Shown one piece after another: positions 40,774 to 49,001 of a stretch of DNA of 64,000 nucleotides. Under the pieces are notes generated by a model. It ran no database searches. It had not been told where the DNA came from and saw nothing but the letters and a program-made list of their open reading frames with translations. The stretch is taken from NCBI RefSeq assembly GCF_902459585.1, contig NZ_CABPSC010000002.1, positions 372,001 through 436,000 of the forward strand, written 5' to 3'. Source of the stretch: Pandoraea nosoerga. Its GTDB lineage: Bacteria > Pseudomonadota > Gammaproteobacteria > Burkholderiales > Burkholderiaceae. The position numbers were made by a program, and so were the translations under genes. Numbering within the stretch: the stretch's first letter is position 1; each line of letters begins with the position of its first letter.

Positions 40774-41991
40774 TTCGGTAAGCAAAATACGCCGAATGCG
40801 CTCTCGCGGGGATATCGGGCGCGAGATGCCTCGTCTCCAAGCATCACGCAGTCGCGCCCGCCCCGGCTTCTCGACCCGGCATCGCTCGATGCCGACGCCC
40901 GGGCCGCGGCGCAAGCACTCGTGCGCGAAGGCGAGTCGGTCAATACGCAGCAGAGCTATCGATCCGCCATGCGGTATTGGATGGGCTGGTATCGTCTGCG
41001 ATATGGCCAGACGCTCGTCACGCCGCTATCGCCGGCGGCCATCGTGCAATTCGTCGTCGACCACGCGCAGCGTCAGGGCAAAGGTCACGGCAAAGGTCAG
41101 GGGCAAGACGAGCTGACGACCGAAATGCCGGCCGAGCTCGATGCCGAACTCGTCGCACAAGGGCTTAAAGCGCGCCCCGGACCGCCCTCGCTGGCAACGC
41201 TGCTGCACCGGCTGAGTGTCATCGGCAAGCTGCATACGTCGCGAGGTCTGCCCAATCCCTGTGCGGAGCCCGCCGTCCGCGAGCTGCTCGCGAAGACGCG
41301 CCGCGCGTATGCCAGACGCGGTGTCCGAACGGCCCAGAAGGACGCCATCACGCGCGAGCCGCTGCGCGCCATGCTTGCCACCTGCGACAACTCGCTGCGG
41401 GGCAAGCGCGACCGCGCATTGCTACTGTTCGCCTGGGCCAGCGGCGGGCGCCGTCGCTCGGAAGTCGTGCGCGCGACATGCGAGAACGTGCGGCGCACGG
41501 GGCCGGATCGCTACGTCTACACGCTGGCCTGGTCGAAAACGAACCAGCAAGGCGCAGACCTGCCGGAAAACGAGAAGCCGGTGACCGGCGCCGCGGGCGT
41601 CGCGCTCACCGACTGGCTCACGTCTGCCGGTATCACGCAGGGCGCCATCTTCCGCCGCGTGCGGCGTGGCGGGCATGTGGGCGAAGCGTTGACCGAAGCG
41701 GCGGTGCGCGACATCGTTCGCGAGCGCTGCGCGCTTGCCGGGCTCGAAGGCAACTTCTCGGCGCACTCGCTGCGGGCGGGCTTCGTGACGGAAGCGGCAC
41801 GGCAGCAGGTGCCACTGGCCGAAACCATGGCGATGACGGGCCACACGAGCGTGGCCACGGTCATCGGCTACTTCCGGCGTGCCGACATGCAGCGCTCGCG
41901 CGCCGCCGACCTGATGGGAGAGGACGTCGGCTGCGGCGCGCACGCAGGGGCCGACGCCACTCACGGCGGCAGCCCCACTCGCATGGGATAA
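40771..41991 (+). CDS. Tyrosine site-specific recombinase (integrase)
   Basis: This 406-residue recombinase starts MFGKQNTPNALSRGYRAR. The N-terminal core-binding domain covers about 45-190 (REGESVNTQQSYRSAMRYWM, ATLLHRLSVIGKLH). The catalytic domain has all expected residues: Arg228 in SGGRRRSEVV, Lys256 in AWSKTNQQG, His332 and Arg335 in HSLRAGF, His358 in GHTS and nucleophile Tyr367 in IGYFRR. It should cut and rejoin DNA at specific sites. No tRNA, attachment repeats or phage genes are visible nearby, and the GC content matches the neighbours, so this may be a resident rather than a recently acquired element. It is divergent from the KfrA-like gene. Confidence 0.93.
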   Translation: MFGKQNTPNALSRGYRARDASSPSITQSRPPRLLDPASLDADARAAAQALVREGESVNTQQSYRSAMRYWMGWYRLRYGQTLVTPLSPAAIVQFVVDHAQRQGKGHGKGQGQDELTTEMPAELDAELVAQGLKARPGPPSLATLLHRLSVIGKLHTSRGLPNPCAEPAVRELLAKTRRAYARRGVRTAQKDAITREPLRAMLATCDNSLRGKRDRALLLFAWASGGRRRSEVVRATCENVRRTGPDRYVYTLAWSKTNQQGADLPENEKPVTGAAGVALTDWLTSAGITQGAIFRRVRRGGHVGEALTEAAVRDIVRERCALAGLEGNFSAHSLRAGFVTEAARQQVPLAETMAMTGHTSVATVIGYFRRADMQRSRAADLMGEDVGCGAHAGADATHGGSPTRMG

Positions 41992-42244
41992 CGCACGGGC
42001 CGACAAACCAATGACGGGACGCACGACGGCAGAACGGCAGAACGCCGGAACGACTCCCCGCCCTCGAGGGAACGACAGGACCGAGACCGCGCCTGAGCCG
42101 GGTGACGCCGATCGCTGGCCTGCATAAAGATGCATATTAGTGGTATCTTTTGGTGCGTTGCGCACGTATGCCATAGTGAACATACTGCGTGCTGTGACTG
42201 CTGCGGTTCCCCCCGTTTCCGAACACACCAAGGTGCAGATCGTC

Positions 42245-43378
42245 ATGTCCAATTCCCATGCCGCCCAATCGCGCAATCGCGCCCTCATCGAGCGTTTCGG
42301 CTTGCTCGCCCCGATCATTCAGGCCCCGATGGCCGGCACGTCGACGCCCGCGCTGGCCGCTGCCGTCTCCAACGCCGGCGGTCTCGGCTCGATCGGTGTG
42401 GCGGCCATGGGCGCGGAAGCCGCGCGCAAGGCCATCCGGGACACGCGCGCGCTGACCAGCAAGCCGTTCAACGTCAATGTGTTCTGCCACGCGCCGGCCA
42501 GGCTCGACGCGGCGCGCGACGCCGCATGGCTTGCCTACCTGGCACCGGAATTCGCGCGCTTCGACGCGACGCCGCCGGCAACGCTCAGCGAAATCTACAA
42601 AAGCTTCGTGGTCGACGAGGCAATGTTCGCGGTGCTTCTGGAGGAGCGTCCGGCCGTGGTGAGCTTCCATTTCGGGCTGCCGTCGCAGGAGAAGATCGAC
42701 GCCCTACACGCGGCCGGCATCACGCTCTTTGCCACGGCGACCAATCTCGCCGAAGCCAGGGCCGTCGAAGCGGCCCGGGTCGACGCCATCGTTGCACAAG
42801 GCTACGAGGCCGGCGGTCACCGCGGCCGCTTCGAAGATCTTGGCGATGGCGTGCCGAGCGACGACGAACAGCTCGGCACGCTCGCGCTCGTGCGGTTGAT
42901 CGTCACGCACACGTCGGTGCCGGTGATCGCGGCGGGCGGCATCATGGACGGTGCCGGTATCGCAGCCGCGCTCGCGCTTGGCGCGCAGGCGGCACAACTC
43001 GGCACGGCGTTCGTGGCCTGTCCCGAATCGTCGGCAGACGCCGCCTACCGCGAGCGCATGACGAGCGCGCAGCAGCCCCGCACCGCCCTCATTCGCGCGA
43101 TTTCGGGACGTCCCGCCCGCGGCTTCGTGAATCGCCTCTACGAACTGGAACAGGCGGCCGGTCGCCCCGCACTGCCCGCCTATCCCGTGACTTACGATGC
43201 GGGCAAGGCGCTCAACGCTGCGGCCAAGGCCAAGGGCAACGGCGACTACGGCGCGCAATGGGCCGGACAGGCCGCGCCGCTTGCCCGCGCCATGCCGGCG
43301 GCCGAGCTCGTCGGCGTGCTACGCACCGAGCTGCGCGAAGCGTTCGGCTCGCTGCGCGAACTTGCCGCCACGTTCTGA
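42245..43378 (+). CDS. Nitronate monooxygenase (2-nitropropane dioxygenase family)
   Basis: This 377-residue FMN enzyme oxidises nitronates such as propionate-3-nitronate. The start is [19 protein letters not shown] at 42245; a longer frame adds 35 residues unlike the family. Family marks: [76 protein letters not shown] with the FMN-binding [23 protein letters not shown] and [18 protein letters not shown]. The TIM-barrel is complete. It appears monocistronic, between the integrase gene and the convergent livF, with a hairpin between it and livF. Confidence 0.94.
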   Translation: MSNSHAAQSRNRALIERFGLLAPIIQAPMAGTSTPALAAAVSNAGGLGSIGVAAMGAEAARKAIRDTRALTSKPFNVNVFCHAPARLDAARDAAWLAYLAPEFARFDATPPATLSEIYKSFVVDEAMFAVLLEERPAVVSFHFGLPSQEKIDALHAAGITLFATATNLAEARAVEAARVDAIVAQGYEAGGHRGRFEDLGDGVPSDDEQLGTLALVRLIVTHTSVPVIAAGGIMDGAGIAAALALGAQAAQLGTAFVACPESSADAAYRERMTSAQQPRTALIRAISGRPARGFVNRLYELEQAAGRPALPAYPVTYDAGKALNAAAKAKGNGDYGAQWAGQAAPLARAMPAAELVGVLRTELREAFGSLRELAATF

Positions 43379-43452
43379 CCGGCCGGACGACGGGCCGCAG
43401 CGCGGTGCGAGGGGACAAGGCTCGACGCGCGCACCTCCCTTGCCCCGGAAGC

Positions 43453-43482
43453 ACGACGGGCAGCCATGAGGCTGCCCGTCGT
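43453..43482. terminator. Hairpin between convergent genes
   Basis: ACGACGGGCAGCC (43453-43465) and GGCTGCCCGTCGT (43470-43482) form a perfect 13-bp stem with a 4-base loop between the nitronate monooxygenase and livF genes. There is no U tract, so termination by Rho or mRNA end protection is likely. Confidence 0.65.
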
Positions 43483-43514
43483 CATTGGCGGGCCGCTCGC
43501 GCGCCCGTGACATC

Positions 43515-44240
43515 TCAGTGACCGCCGCCGCCCAGATACGCCGCGCGCACGGCATCGTCGTTGCGCAGGCGCTCGGCCGGGCCGTGCACGGAAATGCGCC
43601 CGTTCTCTAGCACATAGCCGTAGTCCGCAACGCCAAGCGCTGCCGCGGCGAACTGCTCGACGAGCAGCATCGTCACGCCCTCCGCCTTGAGATTGCCGAT
43701 GATGCGGAACACTTCGTCGACGAGAATCGGTGCGAGCCCCATCGACGGCTCGTCGAGCAGCACGATGTCCGGGCGCAGCATGACCGCGCGCGCCATGGCG
43801 AGCATCTGCTGTTCGCCGCCGGAGAGCGTGCCCGCCAGTTGATTGCGGCGCTCCTTGAGCCGCGGAAACAGGTCCATCGCGCGCTCGAGGTCCGCGGCCA
43901 CGTCGCCGCGGGGACGGCTGCCCGTCAGGCGAGCAAAGGCCCCCAGCCGAAGATTGTCCGTCACCGACATCGTCGCGAACACACGCCGGCCTTCGGGTGA
44001 ATGCGCCAGCCCGAGCTTGGCGATGCGATGCGAATCGAGCCCGTCGATGCGCTTGTCGCCCAGCGTGATTTCGCCCGACGTCGGCTTGATCATGCCCGAC
44101 ACCGCGCGCATGGTGGTGGTCTTGCCCGCCCCGTTCGAGCCGATGAGCGTGACGACCTGACCGCTCGGCACATCGATGTCGATGCCGTGCAGCACCTGCA
44201 CCTTGCCGTAGCCGGCCTGCAGATTACGAATGGAAAGCAT
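43515..44240 (-). CDS. livF: Branched-chain amino acid ABC transporter ATPase LivF
   Basis: This 241-residue ABC ATPase of the LivF type has Walker A GSNGAGKTT (34-42), signature LSGGEQQ (about 140), Walker B IVLLDEPSMGLAP, and the LivF marks MLSIRNLQAGYGKVQVLHGI and EGRRVFATMSVTDNLRLGAF. It powers import of branched-chain amino acids or related hydrophobic ligands together with the LivG half of the fused upstream protein. It is the last gene of a same-strand livK-livH-livMG-livF operon; the gap to livMG is 63 bases. A hairpin follows its stop. Confidence 0.95.
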   Translation of the reverse strand: MLSIRNLQAGYGKVQVLHGIDIDVPSGQVVTLIGSNGAGKTTTMRAVSGMIKPTSGEITLGDKRIDGLDSHRIAKLGLAHSPEGRRVFATMSVTDNLRLGAFARLTGSRPRGDVAADLERAMDLFPRLKERRNQLAGTLSGGEQQMLAMARAVMLRPDIVLLDEPSMGLAPILVDEVFRIIGNLKAEGVTMLLVEQFAAAALGVADYGYVLENGRISVHGPAERLRNDDAVRAAYLGGGGH

Positions 44241-44303
44241 AGTGGTTCCGTTTGTTCGTCGTTGCCGCGCGAGGCAGCGCGAGGCGAGCCGTCGCGCGTG
44301 TCG

Positions 44304-46292
44304 TCAGTGCGCGGTCGATGCGCCACCCAGATACGCTTCGATCACCTTCGGATCGGCCTGAATCTGCGCCGGCAGCCCTTCGGCGATCTTCTGCCCGAAG
44401 TCGAGCACGGACACCGTCTGGCACGTGCTCATCACCACGTCCATGTGGTGCTCGATCAGAATGACCGTGATGCCATGGTCGCGGATCTTGCGGATGATCG
44501 CGAGCAGCTCCCGTATATCGGGCGCCGTAAGACCGGCGGCCGGCTCGTCGAGCAGCAACAGGCGCGGATCGAGCGCCAGCGCGCGGGCGATTTCGAGCAG
44601 ACGCTGCTTGCCGTAGGGCAGATTGCGCGCCTCCTCGTCGGCAAGCGCCGTCAGCCCCACGAACTCCAGCAGTCGCATGGCGCGCGCGCGAGCGCCGTCC
44701 TCCTCACGCTTGTAGCGCGGCAGCCGCAGCGAGACGTCGACCAGCGTCGAATCGAAGGTGTGATGCAGGCCCACGAGCACGTTCTCGAGCGCCGTCATTT
44801 CGCCAAAGAGCTGCACGTTCTGGAACGTGCGCGCCACGCCCGATAGCGCAATGTCCGACGACGTGCGCCCGGCCAGCGACTGTCCGGCGAACTCGATGCT
44901 GCCCGCCGTCGGCACGTAGATGCCCGTGAGCACGTTCATCATCGTGCTCTTGCCGGAGCCGTTCGGGCCGATCAGCCCGTGGATCGTGCCGCGCCTGACG
45001 GTGAGGTCCACCTGGTTGAGCGCCTTCAGGCCATCGAACTGCATCAGCAACTGGCGCACCTTGAGCAGCTCTTCCGGCCCGCTCGCCGCTGCGGCGAGCA
45101 CCGGATCGGCGCCGCCGGCGCTCGCTTCGTCGACCTGGGTCGCCGACACGGTCACCGTGCGGCGGCGATGCAGGATGCGTGAGCGCAGAAAGCCGATAAT
45201 GCCGTCGGGCAGGTAATACACGACGAAGAGGATCATCAGGCCGAAGATCGTCAGGCGCCAGTCCGTGATGCTCTCGCGCCACCACGTGACGCCGGCCAGA
45301 GCAATCGTGCCGACGATCGGCACGGCTGCCTTGGCGAGCGTTGTGCGCGCCTTGGCGATTGCCGCAACGGCGACGACCGCCGTCACCGCCGCGATCACCG
45401 TCGCGACGATGCGAAAGACGCCGATGTCGTCGAGCAGCTGCGGCAGCAGCACGATGATGGCCGCGCCCAGCAGCGAGCCGCTGCGCGTCTTGCGCCCGCC
45501 CATGATGACCGCGAGCAGGAACAGGATCGTGAGCTCGAAGTTGTACGTATTGGGCGAGATGTACTGCTCCGAGTAGGCGTAGAGGCTGCCCGCCAGGCCG
45601 GCAAACCCGGCGCTGATCACGAACGCATACACCTTGTAGCGGTACACCGACACGCCCATGCAGTCGGAGGCGACCGGCGAATCGCGCAGCGCTTCGAATG
45701 CGCGCCCGAGGTGCGACTTCAGGATACGGTGCGCCACGAGCATGCTCAGCAGCAGCAACACGGCGACGAGCCAGTAGTACTCGACTTCATCGATCGGATG
45801 CCCGCCGATGAGCGGCTTCGTCAGCTTGATGCCCAGCGGCCCGGCCGTGAGGAAGTCCATTTCGTTGATGAGGATCTGGATGATGGTGCCGAACGCCAGC
45901 GTCACCATGGCCAGATAGGGGCCGATCACGCGCAGCGCCGGCAAGGCGAGCACCGCGCCGAACGCCGCCGTGATCAGAATGGCGGCGGGCAGCGCCAGCC
46001 ACAGCGTGAGACCCAGTTTCGCGAAGAATACGCCCGCCACGTAGGCGCCGATGCCGAACAGGCCCGCGTGGCCCAACGACACCTGCCCGGTGTAGCCCAC
46101 GACGATATCCAGCCCGAAAAGCAGGATCGCGTAGATCATGATCGTCTCGATCATGTGGATGTAGTATGGATTGCCGACGGCTAGCGGGAAGCCGAACAGC
46201 GCCACGATCGCGAGGATCGCGGCGAGTTTCGTGCCCACACGCAGGCCGCCGAGATCGCGGTCCGCGCGAGCGGTGGAGGTCTGTGCGGTCAT
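44304..46292 (-). CDS. LivM-LivG fusion: ABC permease and ATPase
   Basis: This single 662-residue protein starts MTAQTSTARADRDLGGLRVG at 46292 and joins a LivM permease (about residues 15-365; YIHMIETIMIYAILLFGLDI, VVGYTGQVSLGHAGLFGIGA, GGRKTRSGSLLGAAII, IFGLMILFVVYYLPDGIIGF) through a linker of about 35 residues to a LivG ATPase (about 400-660). The ATPase has Walker A GPNGSGKST (about 439-447), ARTFQNVQLFGEMTALENV, LPYGKQRLLEIARALALDP, Walker B LLLLDEPAAGL and the switch His in LIEHHMDVVM. No stop or frameshift interrupts the join. Fused LivM-LivG is known in Burkholderiales but is unlike the separate E. coli genes. The livH stop lies two bases upstream. Confidence 0.94.
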   Translation of the reverse strand: MTAQTSTARADRDLGGLRVGTKLAAILAIVALFGFPLAVGNPYYIHMIETIMIYAILLFGLDIVVGYTGQVSLGHAGLFGIGAYVAGVFFAKLGLTLWLALPAAILITAAFGAVLALPALRVIGPYLAMVTLAFGTIIQILINEMDFLTAGPLGIKLTKPLIGGHPIDEVEYYWLVAVLLLLSMLVAHRILKSHLGRAFEALRDSPVASDCMGVSVYRYKVYAFVISAGFAGLAGSLYAYSEQYISPNTYNFELTILFLLAVIMGGRKTRSGSLLGAAIIVLLPQLLDDIGVFRIVATVIAAVTAVVAVAAIAKARTTLAKAAVPIVGTIALAGVTWWRESITDWRLTIFGLMILFVVYYLPDGIIGFLRSRILHRRRTVTVSATQVDEASAGGADPVLAAAASGPEELLKVRQLLMQFDGLKALNQVDLTVRRGTIHGLIGPNGSGKSTMMNVLTGIYVPTAGSIEFAGQSLAGRTSSDIALSGVARTFQNVQLFGEMTALENVLVGLHHTFDSTLVDVSLRLPRYKREEDGARARAMRLLEFVGLTALADEEARNLPYGKQRLLEIARALALDPRLLLLDEPAAGLTAPDIRELLAIIRKIRDHGITVILIEHHMDVVMSTCQTVSVLDFGQKIAEGLPAQIQADPKVIEAYLGGASTAH

Positions 46293-46294
46293 GG

Positions 46295-47173
46295 TTACAC
46301 CTTCTTGATGGCGGTCTTGCCGAACAGGCCCGCCGGCTTCACGGCCAGCACAAGCAGCAGCAGCACGAGACCCGGCACGTCCTTGTACCCGGTCGAGAGA
46401 TAGAACGCAGTGGTGGTTTCGGCCACGCCGAGGATCACGCCGCCGACGAGCACGCCCATGCCGCTCGAGAGCCCGCCGATGATTGCCACGGCAAATGCCT
46501 TCAAGCCGAGCACCGCGCCCATCGTGGCGCCCGTGAGGGTGAGCGGCGCCACGAGCACGCCGGCGAACGCGGCGGCCATCGACGAGAGCGCATACGAGAA
46601 CGTAATCACCAGGCTGGTGTTGATGCCCATCAGGCCGGCGGCGTCGCGGTCGTTGGCGGTCGCCACGACGGCCTTGCCGTATATCGAACGCCGGTTGAAG
46701 AACTCGACGGCGGCCATCATGAGCAGTGCGCCGGCGACCACGAGCAACTCCATCGGCAGCACGTTGGCGCCGACGAGCTTGACCGGCGCTTCGGGAAGCG
46801 GTGACGGAAACTTCAGATCGTCGCGGCCCCACACGTTCTCCGCGACGTTGCGAAAGATGATGCCCAGCGCAATGGTGGACATGATCCAGCCGAACTCGGA
46901 CTTGATTCTCAGCGCCGGTTTGACGCCGATGCGCTCGACCAGCGCGCCTTGCACCAGCCCGAACAGGCAGACGATGGGAACCATCAGCCAGTAGTTCAGA
47001 CCGAGGGTGTCGACCAGTGTGAGGCCGACCAGCGCGCCGAGCATGAGCGCTTCGCCCTGGCCGAAGTTCAGGGTGCCGGACGTCGCGAAAGTCAGTTGGT
47101 AACCGAAGGCGATCACGGCGTAGATCATCCCCAGCGCGATACCGCTGTAGATGAGTTGAATCAGGATGGTCAT
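46295..47173 (-). CDS. livH: Branched-chain amino acid ABC permease LivH
   Basis: This 292-residue inner-membrane permease starts MTILIQLIYSGIALGMIYAV at 47173 behind AGAGGA. It has about eight helices and LivH marks GYQLTFATSGTLNFGQGEAL, FGWIMSTIALGIIFRNVAEN, ATANDRDAAGLMGINTSLVI and LKAFAVAIIGGLSSGMGVLV. It forms the membrane channel with the LivM half of the fusion protein. A longer frame exists upstream but adds Arg-rich sequence unlike the family. It follows livK after a 219-base gap that contains a strong stem-loop, and precedes livMG by two bases. Confidence 0.95.
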   Translation of the reverse strand: MTILIQLIYSGIALGMIYAVIAFGYQLTFATSGTLNFGQGEALMLGALVGLTLVDTLGLNYWLMVPIVCLFGLVQGALVERIGVKPALRIKSEFGWIMSTIALGIIFRNVAENVWGRDDLKFPSPLPEAPVKLVGANVLPMELLVVAGALLMMAAVEFFNRRSIYGKAVVATANDRDAAGLMGINTSLVITFSYALSSMAAAFAGVLVAPLTLTGATMGAVLGLKAFAVAIIGGLSSGMGVLVGGVILGVAETTTAFYLSTGYKDVPGLVLLLLVLAVKPAGLFGKTAIKKV

Positions 47174-47232
47174 GCGTTCCTCTCTCGCGAGTGCGAGCCT
47201 ACGAGCGATGCACGGGAGGCATTCGGGACGCT

Positions 47233-47267
47233 CGCCTTGCGCCGGTCCCGCGTGCCGGCGCAAGGCG
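47233..47267 (-). other. Stem-loop between livK and livH
   Basis: CGCCTTGCGCCGG (47233-47245) and CCGGCGCAAGGCG (47255-47267) form a perfect 13-bp stem with a 9-base loop. There is no U tract. Such hairpins after binding-protein genes often protect the upstream mRNA or reduce read-through, giving more binding protein than permease. Confidence 0.65.
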
Positions 47268-47392
47268 TCGGGTATCGATACGGCGCGTGCGCCGCGCCGC
47301 GCTGCGCCGTCATTGGCGCGCGGGACGCGAACGACACGCGCCGTCGTTCACCCGTCATGGCTGCAGGATGCAGCGCTGGATGGAAATGCGGC

Positions 47393-48610
47393 TTACTTGC
47401 TGGCCGTCTTCTCGCGGACCTTGCTGCCGGCCTTCAGATCGCTGTCGTAGGCGTACACCACGCGACCGCCCTTCACTTCGCCGAACACCGGAATGTTGGC
47501 GGTGATGGCATCGTGATCGTCATGCGTGAAGGGGTGGTCGTAAGTCGTGACCACGCCCTCGACCGGCGTCTTCAGGTCTTCCAGCGCAGCGCGCACCTTC
47601 GGGCCGTCCGTGCTGCCGGCCTGCTTGATCGCCGCGGCGAGCAGGTAGATCGAGTCGTAGCCCTGCGCCGCCGAGACCGCCGAGTCGATACGGTTGTTCT
47701 TCGGCTTGAACATGGCCAGATAAGCATCGATGAACGCCTTGCGCTTGGGCGTGTTCGGCTCCTGGATGAACGTCTGGGGCATGCGCGCACCCTCGCCGTT
47801 CACGCCCGAGTTGTCGATGTAGTTGGCCATCGCGAGCGTCCAGCTGCCGACGATCGGCAGCTTCCAGCCGAGCTTGGCCATGCCGTTGGCGATCTGCGCC
47901 AGTTCCGGGCCGATGCCGTAGGTGAGGATCACGTCGGCGCCGGCCTGCTTGGCCTTGAGCAACTGCGCCGTCATGTCGACGTCCTTGATGTTGAACTTCT
48001 CGACGGCGACCGGCGTGATCCCCTTCGACTTGAGCGCCTTTTCAAGATCCTCGCGGCCGAGCTGACCGTAGTTGGTCGAGTCCGCCAGGATCGCCGGCTT
48101 CTTGAAGCCGCGACGCGTGATCGCCTCCTCCACGATCATCGGCGCCTGGATGCTGTCCTTGGCCGAGTTGCGGAAAACGTAGTTGTCAGGGTACTGGGGC
48201 GGCTTGAATTGCTCGGTAATGACGGTGCCCGTGGCCACGTTGTTGAACACCGGAATCTTGGCGTCCTGGTAGAAGCGCTGCGAGGCGAGCGCCACGCCGG
48301 TATTGATGTAGCCGACCGTGGCGACCACCTTTTCCTTGTTGATCAGTTCCTGCGCGACTTGCACGCCGCGCTCGTTCTTGGCTTCTTCGTCGCGCTCGAC
48401 GAGCACGATCTGACGGCCCAGCACGCCGCCGGCCTTGTTGATTTCCGCGGCGGCCAGACGCACGCCATCGCGCATGGAAACGCCCATCGACGACGAGCCG
48501 CCGGTAAACGGGCCGGACACGCCGATCTTGATCGGATCGGCCGCGATGGCCATGGAGGCAGACAGCGCGAATGCCACGGCGCCCGCCATGAGCTTGAATC
48601 GGAATTGCAT
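47393..48610 (-). CDS. livK: Branched-chain amino acid-binding periplasmic protein
   Basis: This 405-residue periplasmic ligand-binding protein starts MQFRFKLMAGAVAFALSASM with a signal peptide cleaved after AIAA (residue 24). The mature part begins DPIKIGVSGPFTGGSSSMG and shows the family marks GVRLAAAEINKAGGVLG, VEKVVATVGYINTG-like segment, GVALASQRFYQDAKIPVF, FKKPAILADSTNYGQLGRED and AQGYDSIYLLAAAIKQAGS. It captures the ligand and delivers it to LivH/LivM. It is the first gene of the liv operon. The ligand may be Leu/Ile/Val or another hydrophobic compound; the sequence does not decide. Confidence 0.94.
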   Translation of the reverse strand: MQFRFKLMAGAVAFALSASMAIAADPIKIGVSGPFTGGSSSMGVSMRDGVRLAAAEINKAGGVLGRQIVLVERDEEAKNERGVQVAQELINKEKVVATVGYINTGVALASQRFYQDAKIPVFNNVATGTVITEQFKPPQYPDNYVFRNSAKDSIQAPMIVEEAITRRGFKKPAILADSTNYGQLGREDLEKALKSKGITPVAVEKFNIKDVDMTAQLLKAKQAGADVILTYGIGPELAQIANGMAKLGWKLPIVGSWTLAMANYIDNSGVNGEGARMPQTFIQEPNTPKRKAFIDAYLAMFKPKNNRIDSAVSAAQGYDSIYLLAAAIKQAGSTDGPKVRAALEDLKTPVEGVVTTYDHPFTHDDHDAITANIPVFGEVKGGRVVYAYDSDLKAGSKVREKTASK

Positions 48611-49001
48611 AAGGGTCTCCTTCGGTGCGATGCGTTTCGATATGACGCTTTTTTACTGCGATTTCCTGGTGTCGCAGGCCCTGCCGTGGGATGCGCGACT
48701 CACGGGTTGTCTTCCCCGTCTGCACCGCCCCGGTCTTGTAATTCGTGTCAGGGCGATACCATCAAGCACGCGTCGAACGACCAACCTAGCGCGCCGATTA
48801 TGTGATCGCTGAGTTTCGCCCGCAAAGGCGGGAATACCCCTATCGGCACGGGGGTTTGCGGCCCGTCATCGCGCATTGGCGCGGGTTTGCGGAGGGTTTT
48901 GGCGGCGCGCGCCATGTATGGCGCGTGTCCGGAGATCGGCACGGAGTGCCAAAGAGTTCGACTTGAAATGCGGGTCGTAAGGGAGATGTAAGCGACGGCG
49001 A
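48611..49001. other. Intergenic region between ftsK and livK
   Basis: This 391-base gap lies between two minus-strand genes and should hold the liv promoter and the 3' end of ftsK. A perfect 8-bp hairpin, CGCGCCAT-gt-ATGGCGCG, lies at 48908-48925, about 76 bases after the ftsK stop, without a U tract; it could end ftsK transcription. Nothing coding is evident. Confidence 0.5.

Noticed and set aside
40657-42244. Integrase as a sign of an integrated prophage or genomic island
   Set aside because: No tRNA, direct repeats, phage or conjugation genes were seen nearby and GC content is uniform; the pair with the KfrA-like gene fits a resident module better.
44304-46832. 842-codon frame for the LivM-LivG region
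   Set aside because: The first 180 codons are the livH gene read out of frame; the permease starts at 46292 right after the livH stop.
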